From Cloeon dipterum (lineage: Eukaryota; Arthropoda; Insecta; Ephemeroptera; Baetidae), in NCBI RefSeq assembly GCF_949628265.1, contig NC_088787.1:12638501-12702500 (forward strand): DNA of 64,000 nt, given 5' to 3'. Shown in pieces: positions 54,011-64,000 of this stretch. The first letter of the stretch is position 1; every line of letters starts with the position of its first letter. Made by a program: the position numbers and the translations under genes. The notes below the pieces were generated by a model that was not told the origin of the DNA, did not search any database, and was given only the letters and a program-made list of their open reading frames with translations.

Positions 54011-57005
54011 TCAAACGATGAAACGTGGCGTCACTTTGGCTTTGTATGGTTTTGGTCCGAGCGTGAAAGCACCAACCACCTCTTTGCTGTTGGGGGGAGC
54101 ACACCCTTCTGGCACTTCTAGCTTGTAACGCTGCATCAGCGCGGAGAACAGCAGGAATAAATTGTTTTTGGCTAGCGTTTCTCCCAAGCACTGCCTTTTG
54201 CCTAAAAATAAACTTAATTTATAAATTCGATAAATTCAGTAATTTTTTTTAACTAACCAGATCCAAATGGCAATAAATAATCGGGTTTGAGCAGTTTGTT
54301 GTCTTCGGAGATGAAGCGTTCCGGCCTGAAATTTTCTGGATCACCCCAGATTTTCGGATCCATATGCACGTGTGCAAGATTTAACAATATTCGCGAGTCC
54401 TGGGCCGTAATTTTTTGTGTGTTACTAGATTTTTGCCTCAAGTTTTGCGGAATACCTTGGGGAAAATGTAGTTGCCGAACGGAACGTCCTGCTTTGCGTA
54501 GAGTGGAGCGTGTGGTACAGCCAGCGGTGCGACTGTACTCATTCTCAACGACTCTTGAATTGTAGCTTCTACGTAGGGCATTCTGAAAATTAAATCATTG
54601 ATTGGAAATAAAAATTGCCTCGCTTGATCACTTGACTAAACAGGGAAAGCGCCTATTTTTGCCCGGCCTGTTTTTGATGCGTATTTGGCTTTTTTAAATT
54701 CCAAAAACTTTCAAAAAATTTCAAAAAATTTCTTCTTCCAAGCAAATTATGCAAATATGCTCAATACTACTTAAATAATCAATTAAAACTTCGATCTACG
54801 GATTAATGGAGGCACCGAACCTAAAATATACATTTTATTTCAATTTTTGTACTTTGGCCGATCGTTGAGGCTCGGAAGTCGGTCGCTTCCAACCACAGCG
54901 TCAATTTCCTCTTGCACTCTCCTCTGCACCTCTGGATTGCACACCATGTAGACTAAAATAAACGCCATTGCGTTGAAAGTCGTGTCAACTCCCGCGAGGA
55001 ATAGGTCACCCATCACGAAAACAAGCTGCTCCTCTATCACAAAAATATATGTATTTTCGATTTATTTCTATAATCAGCTCACCATGAAATGAGGTATCCT
55101 TGTTTGCTTTATTTTTCTCAATCTCTATTAAATACATGTCCAAGAAGTCCCTGGGATTGTCTGGATCGAGACTTTCTTTGTGCTTGTTTGCGTCATCCTT
55201 TGGAGAAAATTTCGGTTTTACATTTACTAATTTAAAATCAAATTAAGGTAAATTGACACAGGGCAACAATTTATAAGTTTTATCAATTTGTTCTAAAATT
55301 AATGTGCAGCAATCAAAAGAGCTTTGCTACAGTTAAAATTTTATCCAAAACTTCCAGCGCTTGATCATATTTTCTAGGCAGATTTCGATTTCTCTCATCT
55401 ATCCAACGCACACACATTTTAGGGTAACTCTTCTATTTTAAATTAAATAAGATTTCAAATTGAGAACATTCCTCGTAGTGCTTCCTCTGTTCAATTTTGA
55501 CTTTAAATGTTTCTCAAGGATTTTATTTTATGCGTATAGGCAGTAAGGATTTTCCGGGATTAGCAATAATCTTTAAATGTGTCCCATTTTTTAAAACTGT
55601 TCGTATCAAGTTATTCTGGTCACCATGATAAAATCCCTGACTCTCTGTCGCACGTCCTTGAACTTCTCGAGTTCCGTGAGCCAAGGCGCGACGTCGATGA
55701 CGATTGGGAAGCAGACGGCCAGTCCACCGGCCGCGTTGAACTGGCTCGAGATGTCTTTGACGATGCTGATGAGCTGCTGGAGGCGGATGTCGTCGTGCGC
55801 GTACCTCTGCCCGGCCGTGATGTACCACAAAACGTTGATGCTGGCCGTGCCCAAAATGTTGTACAGCTCGACCGGCTGCGAAAAATTTGATCCCGCCTTT
55901 TTGGCCACCTCGGTAACCAAGCATTCTGCTTCTTCGTGAATTATGCACTCCATGCTCTTCTTGCCGAATCCCAAATCCTTGAGGTGACGCAATGTGAACC
56001 GTCGCTGCTCCTTCCATTCCTCGCCGTGGTTAAAAATTAGTCCTAGAGAATTATAGGAATTAAAATATATTTATTTGCGAGCTTAATATCTCAGCGAAGA
56101 ATATCATTCTTGGAAAACGACTTAGTGTTCGGAATCACCAACAGATATAGCGCCACCGTTTATATACAGTTCTCGGGTCCTTGAACTGAAATTCCATAGA
56201 TTCAATCCTGCTGCTGAAAACCATATCATCTGTTCTGCAAGTCCCGAAAGAAACTACAGAATTCTTTAAACTAGAAAATGGTAAATTAACTGTGGCGCCA
56301 TCTGTTGGCAGCTCCGGACATATTAGGTTCGTTCCAAATTGGCAACTTTTCCCAATATTTAAATTTTGTAATTTTTAAATTTTGCTTTAAGCTCCTTGAA
56401 TAAGGAAATTAATCAATAATATATGTTATAAATTAAAAAACCTTCCAAATTTTAATAACAATATCTAACTCTTTTTGGTAAAATATTTTTATGCTAACAG
56501 TAAAACGTCAAAGAAATTTTAAATTAATTTTCAATACTTCCAATTCTATTTCACTCGTCAAACCTAGTACAAATAGTAAAAAAATGTATCTTCTCGTCAA
56601 TGACCTTACCATATTTCCTCCCTTTTTGCATTATTTGACCAATTTTATTAACAGTGCGGCCGCAAAGGTCTTCTCTCATGCCAATTGATCTGATTGCCTT
56701 GTAATCGGAGATAATTATCGTTGGTTGTGCTCCCATGTACATGCCCATAACAGGACCGTACCTTTAAAATAATAAATATATATAATTCAAATTAAATATA
56801 ATTTAAAAAATGCACACTTATTTGAGAGGCCGGTAAAAAGTTCGTGAATGACCCCGCCTTTCGCTCCTCTCATAACCTCTAGCAGGTTCCCGACGATTGG
56901 CCATCGCGGTGGTCCTGGTGGAAATTTATCCGGCTTCGAACTGAGCCACCGCAGCAAAAGGAAAATCGACGCTAAAAAGAGAATCACTGGCACAAATCCG
57001 GCCAT
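54011..57005 (-). CDS. Cytochrome P450, CYP2-clan-like, gene A, 8 exons
   Basis: ER-anchored heme monooxygenase; substrate unknown. Exons 57005-56818, 56761-56610, 56042-55624, 55197-55083, 55033-54853, 54582-54456, 54399-54258 and 54201-54011 give 504 aa in phase. Seen in order: hydrophobic anchor (VPVILFLASIFLLL), hinge FPPGPPRWPIVGN, C-helix WKEQR, I-helix AGVDTT, K-helix ESLR (ExxR), FRPERF, and heme loop FGSGKRQCLGE with the Cys ligand. I start at ATG 57005, since the anchor begins there. The hinge and heme loop resemble CYP2-clan (CYP15/303/305-type) enzymes, but I cannot assign a family. It stands head-to-tail with gene B and shares the same eight-exon structure and intron phases, so the two come from a tandem duplication. 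Copies of its last exon lie at 51848 and 52967. Confidence 0.92.
56120..56320. repeat. MITE-like palindrome in P450 A intron 2
   Basis: CCAACAGATATAGCGCCAC near 56139 and GTGGCGCCATCTGTTGG near 56293-56309 form inverted ends. A related pair (CAACAGGTGGCACCA, GCACCATCTATTGG) bounds 20708-21055. Confidence 0.7.
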
Positions 57006-57211
57006 GGTCACCGGTTTAAACTGACTGGCAATGATTGTGGGGGCCAGGCTGATAACTAATTTGAACCCATAATATCTTATCTCAAGTGACTATAAATTTG
57101 ACTCTGTTTACCCTAGCGCTTCGGAAATCCCGTGTTACCAATTATTTGAAGGATTAATTTGTTTGTAAATTGCTATTTTATTTATTCAGGCAGAGACGTA
57201 TATAAACCGAA

Positions 57212-60200
57212 TTAGTACGAGATCCGCGGTGTGAATTTGGCCTTGTACGGTTTGGGGCTGAGCGTGAGAGCTCCGTGGAAGTCTTGGCTGTCGGGCGGAT
57301 TGCTTCCCTTGGGCACCGACAACTCGAAGCGCTGAATAATTGAAGTGAAAAAGAGAAACATGTTGCTGCGGGCCAGGGTCTCGCCCGGACACTGCCGCTT
57401 CCCTGAAACGATCAATTAAACAAGTGCGCCCCGCGACGGAATTAATAAAAACGAACCGACGCCGAAGGGCATTAGGAATTCCGGCCGCTTCACTTTGTTG
57501 TCTTCCGTGAGAAAGCGCTCGGGACGAAAGTTCCTCGAGTCACCCCAAAGTTTGTCGTCGCCGTGGATGTGCGCCAAGTTGATCAGAATTCGAGACGCCT
57601 TTATTGGCAAAATAATTATAATCTTTAGATAAATTATTCTTATTTAAACGCCAAAAACCTTTGGAATATTATAGCCATGGAAATTCACATCTTTTTCCGC
57701 GTGCAAAACAGCGTGCGGCACCGCAAGTGGCAGGACAGAGCTCATCCTGAAGATTTCTTCAATTGTTGCTTCAACATACGGCAAACTAAATACAAAAAAA
57801 ATGATTAATTTGTTAAAAATCCTAATTTTAATCAACCTTTTCCTATCTTCAAGACTCGGTAATCTGCTCCTGCCGACCGTGTGAATGATTTCCTCATAAA
57901 CCCTTTGTTGCACTTCAGGGTAGCACACCATGTAGAGGAGAGCGAACGCCATTGAGTTAAAGGTTGTGTCAAGGCCGGCCATAAACATGTCGCCGATTAC
58001 AGCAATCAGCTGAGCACCTTTTATAATCGCACCAAGAGGTTCAAAATTATGGATGGTTTCTTTAATTATGAAATTTCTTTTCCGGTTAAATATTTACTCT
58101 CTATAAATTAAAATTTCATCGAAACTGTGGAAGTTTTCGTTTTTTTTATTATACGCAGTTGATTTTATCTGATCGAGTCCATTATTTGGGTATGCAACTT
58201 GCATGACTCAACTGTGGTGCGTGCTGCTTGACATAAAACTCTGCAGGGGACTAAAATCTGCGATATTTGTAAAGTTTAAATGCAACATCTACCCAGCTAG
58301 CAAATTGTGTTCTTTTAATGTTGTTGTATTCACTCACTCGAAAATGAGTCATGGATTTTATCCTCTTCGCTCTGCTCTCGTAGTTTTAACAAGTAAATAT
58401 CGATGAAGTCTCTGGGATTCTCCTTGTCTAATGTTAAAATGTGATCGTGTATCCTCTCCTGCGAAAAATGTATTTTCAACTAAATCCAAGAACTAATAGT
58501 CTAAAAAATCTGCTTAAAAATGTGGACTTGATTAAATAATCACAATTTTTAAATCAAAATCCTGTTCTCAGGCTTGTTAATTTTACAATTTTAATATTTT
58601 GAGTACTTTCCCGGATTTTCAGGTTTTTTAAACACGAAGAATCGACAATATCTCGGAATCTATTGAAGATGACATCCAGTTGAATTAAATTTTATTTTAA
58701 ATACCTTTTTGGTGTTTCGTCACCAAAACTTTCAAAGTCGGCGAGTTTCGAAATAAAATTTCAAGCACACACATTATGTTTTTTTAATTTCAAGTGAACA
58801 CAAATAAATATTGTAAATTTCGTAAATTTCAAATTCAATGTACCTTGAAATATTTATGATATATTATGTTTTGGCTGAGACCTCTAATAATGTATTATTT
58901 TGTCTCGATATAATTAACATACCTGGATGAACTTTTCCAACCTCTTCCTGACGTCGATGGCGTCTCGCAGTTTGGACGCCGAGCCGGGCAGCAGCGACAT
59001 GAGCCAGGGGAAGGTGCTGTGCGCGGTGCCGGCGGCATCAAGGTTGTTGGCCAGCTTCCTGATCAGCCCGGCCAGCAGGTTGACCCTGGGGTCATCGTGC
59101 GAGTACCTCTCGCGGGCGATCACGAACCACAGCACGTTGACGCTTGCCACGCCGAGGATGTCGCTTAGCTCGACGCCGTGCGAAAAGTCGGCGCCGGCCT
59201 TGGTCGCCACCTGCCGAAGGAGGTCTTCCACCTCGGCGTGGATCACTCCTTCCAGGCTCATTTTGCCGAAGCCCAGCTCGCGCATGTGACGCAGCGTGAA
59301 TCGCCGCTGCTCGCGCCAGTCATCGCCGTCATTGAAAATTAAGCCTGGGACAAAATAGCGTACAGTTGGAATTATAATACTATATTATATAGAGTCAAGT
59401 GATTTTTTTCCCCCGGAAATTTCAGGAAATAACTATTTTCTTCCGATGGTTTTTAAAACCTACTATTTTCACAATCAGCAATGACTTCCACCAAACATCC
59501 TAAGGAAACGTCTCGTTACCCTTAATAATCTCCCAATTCAATTTAAACCTTTTTTCAGGTGTTTTCCCAATAGAGGAGGACCTTTCTGTCTATTAAGTAA
59601 TAAATAGTGTCATCCCTCGTAGGTTGAAATTTTAGATTTGATTTTTCTGCAGACATGTCTTGACTACAACTTTTGCTCTATAAATGGGAATTTAAATTTT
59701 AGTGTTTAAATTTTTATTAAATATTTTGCTTTTTTCAACAGAAGATTTATATTTTATAGACATAAAAGAATTTTTCTCTCAACTTTCAAACATCGAGAAA
59801 AACGATTTTTAATTAATTTAAATGTTTGAAGAGAAAACCAAAAATTCCCCTCCAGAATATTTTTGAACTTGACGTTACAGTTTATTTAAAATAATCAGAA
59901 ACGGCGTACCCACCGTTGGAACGGCGAATTCATGTGCAATTTGACCCTTAGAGCAAATTGTACTCAGGGATATAATCAGGGTGTTTCCTGAGAACCCTAA
60001 AGAGTTAAATTACACACGTTTTCTGAAAGCTCTTGACTTGGCTGTTCCAACGGTGTGCAGATCTTGCAGCTAGAATTTACAGAGCCCGTCTAGCGTCGTT
60101 AAAGAGGCTACACATACAAATGAGAATTCAATAATATAGCGATCGCTCCAAGACTACCCTGACGCCAGGCTTCGATTTTTTAATTGTTCTGATGGGCCTG

Positions 60201-60926
60201 TCTGACCCCAGAAATTGCCCAGAGAGGGTAAAAATTACTCAATCGAAGCAAAACATGATTTTAATTTTCACCATCCTGAAAATTTCTTTTTTGGACAACT
60301 TTTTGACCCAATACTTAAAACAATATAAATAATACTCTGTTTAAGATTTTAAAAAATGAAAAAAATTGGAAAATTCCATAAAACATGGGTTACATAATTT
60401 AAAAGTTTTAAATGACTCAATGAGCATCTTTCAACCTCTTTAGCCAATCAGGAGCCAAATACTTAATCTTATATTTTAATTTTAATGTTTGTAAATAAAC
60501 CAACTCTATATATTTAATTAGAAAACGTATTTTATCCATTTATACCAAACTTTTTCTCGTCTTTGTTATGAATGCGCCTTCTTGGTCTTCCACACAATTC
60601 ACCCATAGAGCTGAGTTCCCTTGCCATTTTAAAATCGCTAACCACAATCGTCGGTTGGCTGCCCAAGTGGATTCCCATGATGCCGCCATAGCTAGAAAAA
60701 AAATCAATCAAACAATAGAAAGAAATTAAAATCCAGAGTCAACACACATTCTCGAGAGCGTTGCAAAGACCTCTTGCTTCCCTTTGTCGCTGGACAGAAC
60801 AAAAATCTCGAGATAATTCCCGATGACTGGCCATCTGGGCGGGCCAGGAGGAAAGTTCCTGGGCTTCCTGCTTGCCCAGAAAATAAAAAGTAGAATTACT
60901 GCCGCAAGCAACACAAAATGAAGCAT
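57212..60926 (-). CDS. Cytochrome P450, CYP2-clan-like, gene B, 8 exons
   Basis: Paralogue of the neighbouring P450. Exons 60926-60748, 60691-60546, 59344-58923, 58458-58338, 58017-57837, 57785-57659, 57598-57457 and 57402-57212 give 502 aa. Motifs: N-terminal anchor (LHFVLLAAVILLFIFWA), hinge FPPGPPRWPVIGN, C-helix WREQR, I-helix AGLDTT, K-helix EIFR (ExxR), FRPERF, and heme loop FGVGKRQCPGE. All key residues are present, so it should be an active enzyme. Exon lengths for exons 5-8 (181, 127, 142, 191) equal those of gene A exactly, while introns differ greatly; intron 2 (59345-60545) is longest and carries a dispersed repeat. The acceptor at 58017 has a poor pyrimidine tract but is the only one keeping phase. 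Substrate and family name cannot be decided here. Confidence 0.92.
59940..60260. repeat. Dispersed repeat family B, copy 3 (P450 B intron)
   Basis: AGAGCCCGTCTAGCGTCG, then GCGATCGCTCCAAGACTACCCTGACGCCAGGCTTCGATT and TTCTGATGGGCCTGTCTGACCCC. Confidence 0.7.
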
Positions 60927-61338
60927 CCTTTGCGAGTGACTTGCACAATGAGCTGTCAGACGCACTTGTCAGTTCGTTTCTATTCCGCTGATACCACATT
61001 ATCTCGTGTTTGCTAGCTAAATATACTATTTCTCCCTTATCTGCTTGCACGGTTAATTAGAGAAATGAAACGAAAGTGCTTAAAAACACAACTTTTATTA
61101 TCCCATTGGCAAAAATAATCTCCAACTAGAAAGTTCGAGGCGCGCAAAAATAAAAGATTAAAATCTATTTTGAGCAAAAGAAGAGGAGTCTCATTTCCCC
61201 AAAAATTCACTGTCTGGTCACGCAATTAAAATAAATCAACATTGGTCCAAAACTATTCTGTCGCATGAACCTTAGAGGCAAGAGTATTACAAAAGACTGA
61301 ACATTTTTATACAAAATAATCAACAAACACCAGTCACT

Positions 61339-62502
61339 TTAATTCTTCTTCTTGCTGGCGCCACCACCGAGCACCTTCTTTCGCTGTCCAAACATGTGCA
61401 GGTACATTTGAGGGAACACTGCAAATACATTAATTAGATATTAATTGAATTTGCTTCAAGAATTGCTTCTTACGTGGAACATAGAGAGCCATGACGATGA
61501 CCAAGAAGTACTGATAGTTGAAGGTGGCGTTCCAGCTGTTGGGAAAGGTCAAAGTCCACTGTTTGCTCGCGCCCACAAGCTGAGAGGCCGCCCACAGGCA
61601 CAGCAACTCGCCAGTAACTCCAATTGGGTAGAGAGCAATGAAGAAAGTGTACCTGAAATTGAAAGAGATTGATTTTTATCAGGCATATCCATGAGATTTA
61701 GATTTTGAAAAAATAGCAGAATTAAGTTGGTTATTTTGGGTAAATTGTTGATTTTAGCATGGAATCAAATTGCTTGAAACTTGTATTTTTATGTACATTT
61801 CCTTTGGAACTAATCTGATCTATTTAAAATAAAATTTTGCTAACGATAATGCAACATAATTATGAACAAATTTTCAAATCACTGGACTTTTCTATTTTTA
61901 TTATTTTTGGCGTCAGGGTATAGCTTTTACCTGCACCAGACGATGGGGTAGATGGAAACACCGAGGATTCCCATGGCGTAGAAGCTGTAGCGAATGATCT
62001 CAGTGACGGTCCAGGCGAAGAGCAAAAAGTGCAGACCCTGACTGTCGGAGGCGCCCTCGACGCCGATCAGCACGCCGCACACGACCATCACCCTGGAGGC
62101 TACTTGGAACAAGGTGACCATGGCGTTGGAGGAGACCAGGCCGAAAATGGCATGGAACACCTGCAGTTGGAATTTTCAGTAAGATTATTTTTTGTTTAAA
62201 AAAATATCGTAAAAAAGCAAACCTCAAGGACGGCGGCGTTCTGGAAAATAATCAGGGCGGTCCGGACGATCTCCCAGAGGGACTGCTGGGGCTTCGGGTC
62301 GGCCGTGTAATACTGGCCCATCAAATACAGAATGTAACTCCATCTGCAAGGTGTCCAATTCTTATTTCAAATCATTTGTTTACATTTGAAAGGTGCCTCT
62401 TTTGACTCACCCTGCAACCTGAGCCCCGTTGTACGCGAGCAGGTAGGTTTTGCCGAGGAAGCCGACTTCTTTCTTGGACTTACTGGCCGTCTTGTTCGCC
62501 AT
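61339..62502 (-). CDS. Hacd: Very-long-chain (3R)-3-hydroxyacyl-CoA dehydratase (HACD/PTPLA/Phs1 family)
   Basis: Third enzyme of the ER fatty-acid elongation cycle; it removes water from 3-hydroxyacyl-CoA to give trans-2-enoyl-CoA. Exons 62502-62411, 62343-62223, 62160-61931, 61652-61474 and 61418-61339 give 233 aa. The sequence carries the family blocks YLLAYNGAQVAGWSYIL, LEVFHAIFGLV, TEIIRYSFYA and RYTFFIALYPIGVTGE. Tyr156 and Glu163, seven residues apart in YPIGVTGE, match the catalytic Tyr-Glu pair of Phs1. Several hydrophobic spans agree with a polytopic membrane protein. The C terminus is Lys-rich (GASKKKN), compatible with a dilysine ER-retrieval signal although the spacing is not the strict KKxx. 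A palindromic TTGGCGCCAA lies 150 bases upstream of the ATG. Confidence 0.95.
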
Positions 62503-62651
62503 CCTGTCGATGGAACTAAATTTTTCTTCGCTCGAGATTGTGCAAATTCACCGCTAGCTTATCCAGTGGTCGGTCAGTGTGACCTAGCAGATTTTAAGTG
62601 CCTGGTCACTACGTCATCGAGGTCACGTGACCTCGTAGATGACACGCCCCC

Positions 62652-62663
62652 TTTTGGCGCCAA
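62652..62663. promoter_or_regulatory. E2F-like palindrome upstream of HACD
   Basis: TTTTGGCGCCAA contains the palindrome TTGGCGCCAA, an E2F-type core, 150 bases upstream of the HACD start codon. Confidence 0.3.
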
Positions 62664-62764
62664 GGATTATTTCTCGTCAGCTCAAACTTGAGTATTGAGA
62701 TTGCTGAATGAACAATAATAATTATATGTAGATTCGAGCGACAAAATGAGAACCTCTTTTTTGT

Positions 62765-63218
62765 GTGTAACAAAAGTTATAGCCGATTTGAGTAATAGAT
62801 GATGTTAGCTCACTCGTAAAATCAGTAAATAATATGAATTTTTTCATTATTTTTTTATGATTTTGTTTGTAAATAAATATTTGTGTAAATTGTACGCTAG
62901 TGGAATGACGATGATCGTCATCCTGCGCAACGGCAACGTAGCAAAACAAAAAGATTCCCACGGAAAGTCAAATTATCGCCCTTCTCGCGCCTGCCCGTCC
63001 TCACAGAATCCGTCCCTGATTTTAATTGCTGTGTGATTTTACTCAGCCTATTTCGTATCGTGTCCACTCGTATCTTATTTTTATATGTCTAATCCAGTCT
63101 GTTCTGTCGCGATCATCAATTCCACTAGCGTACAATTTATACAAATATTTACAAATGGAAAATCATAAAAAAATAATGAAATTCATTTCATATTATTTTC
63201 TGATTTTACGTGTGAGCT

Positions 63219-63249
<31 letters not shown>

Positions 63250-63275
63250 TACTCAAATCGACTATAACTTGTTAC
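62765..63275. repeat. Foldback element upstream of HACD
   Basis: 62768-62796 (CAAAAGTTATAGCCGATTTG) pairs with 63247-63275; inner blocks pair too: GTTAGCTCACnCGTAAAATCAG, CATTATTTTTTTATGATTTT and TTGTACGCTAGTGGAAT. The spacer near 62950-63100 is GC-richer and unpaired. A TA run of about 28 bases lies at the right inner arm. Confidence 0.85.
63221..63250 (+). repeat. TA dinucleotide run
   Basis: About 14 TA units within the right arm of the foldback element at 62.8-63.3 kb; a shorter TA run lies in the first intron of the protease homologue (47239-47260). Confidence 0.9.
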
Positions 63276-64000
63276 ATGTATGAATCAAATAATATAATTT
63301 TTCATCCAACCTTAAAAAGGTTTAATTCAGGGGTTCACTCTGTCCATCCGATTTTTTTTTCTGAAATATCAAACAACTTGCAGGCTTTATTATATTTAAT
63401 AGAAAGTAATATTTTCCTACTTTTCTTGATATTTCTAATCTTTGTATATATCTTTATGTGTCAATTTAGGTTTCGAACCTGAAACAAGCTGGTAAAACTT
63501 AGGGATCGTGTACCTGTCTGCTCTGGTTATAAAAGTTAAGAAAACTGCAAGGTCGAGAGCTTACGTTAATTCATTCTACTGTGTTGTCGATTTCTTTTAC
63601 CTTATTTTAAAAGCTTGTAACCTCCGGTTTTCAACCACGGATTTTAATTCAGAGGTTCGTCCGATTGTCTGTCTGGTTTTTCCAAATAGAAATAATAAAA
63701 ATAGCACGACGAGCCTCAAAGAAAAACGTTTTTCTGCTGTTCATGTTTATTTTTAAATCTTTGGCGTCCTCGATTTTTTCTTTTTTGAAAAAAACGACTG
63801 CTTGATGAGAGCTTGCTGGACAGCCTCTTAAGAAAAAATGAATGTGTACAAGGTGAGAATTGAAAAAATAAAACTTTGCAGGTTCGATTTAGTGTAGCCA
63901 ATAGAGGTGCTTTTTTCCTTTTATGTTATTGGCGACCGTAATTTTACAACACACATAAGTATGAACAGTTTTCCATTTTCCTTTTGCTCAGATAATCATT
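63276..64000. other. Right end: nothing recognised
   Basis: AT-rich and without a supported gene or repeat. Confidence 0.4.

Overview
The window looks like arthropod, most likely insect, nuclear DNA. It is AT-rich, its genes are split by many short introns, it carries a seven-transmembrane odorant-receptor gene of the insect-only family, and it is crowded with small palindromic repeats. I cannot name the species. All gene models were built by reading conserved protein blocks across splice sites; exon phases add up to whole codons in every complete model.

Left half (about 3.1-24.7 kb, minus strand): a furin/PC-type proprotein convertase in 12 exons (621 aa, full catalytic triad). One of its introns uses a GC-AG splice pair. 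Its first intron is about 11.2 kb. That intron holds two tandem plus-strand copies (16.5-17.4 kb and 17.8-18.6 kb), plus a truncated third promoter, of an unknown gene for a small secreted Pro/Thr/Lys-rich protein. It also holds a long CT microsatellite and non-repetitive GC-balanced islands that may be regulatory.

Middle (25.6-45.2 kb, minus strand): the lipid-transfer autophagy protein ATG2 in 30 exons (1950 aa, with a recognisable LC3-interacting FCIL motif), then a WDR76-like WD40 protein in 3 coding exons.

Right half: on the plus strand, a serine protease homologue that has lost all three catalytic residues and ends in a Thr-rich tail (47.2-48.6 kb), then an odorant receptor in 9 exons (49.2-51.9 kb). 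The region 51.8-53.6 kb holds debris: copies of the last exon of a cytochrome P450, one fused to a copy of the last exon of the serine protease homologue. Then, on the minus strand, come two tandem CYP2-clan-like P450 genes of 8 exons each (54.0-57.0 and 57.2-60.9 kb) and a 3-hydroxyacyl-CoA dehydratase of very-long-chain fatty-acid elongation (61.3-62.5 kb).

The genes do not form a pathway; this is ordinary eukaryotic gene order. Local themes are secretory-pathway processing (convertase, protease homologue, small secreted proteins) and lipid or membrane chemistry (ATG2, P450s, HACD). At least seven foldback or palindromic elements and three dispersed repeat families occupy much of the intergenic and intronic space. 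I saw no rRNA, tRNA, CRISPR array or intact autonomous transposon gene.
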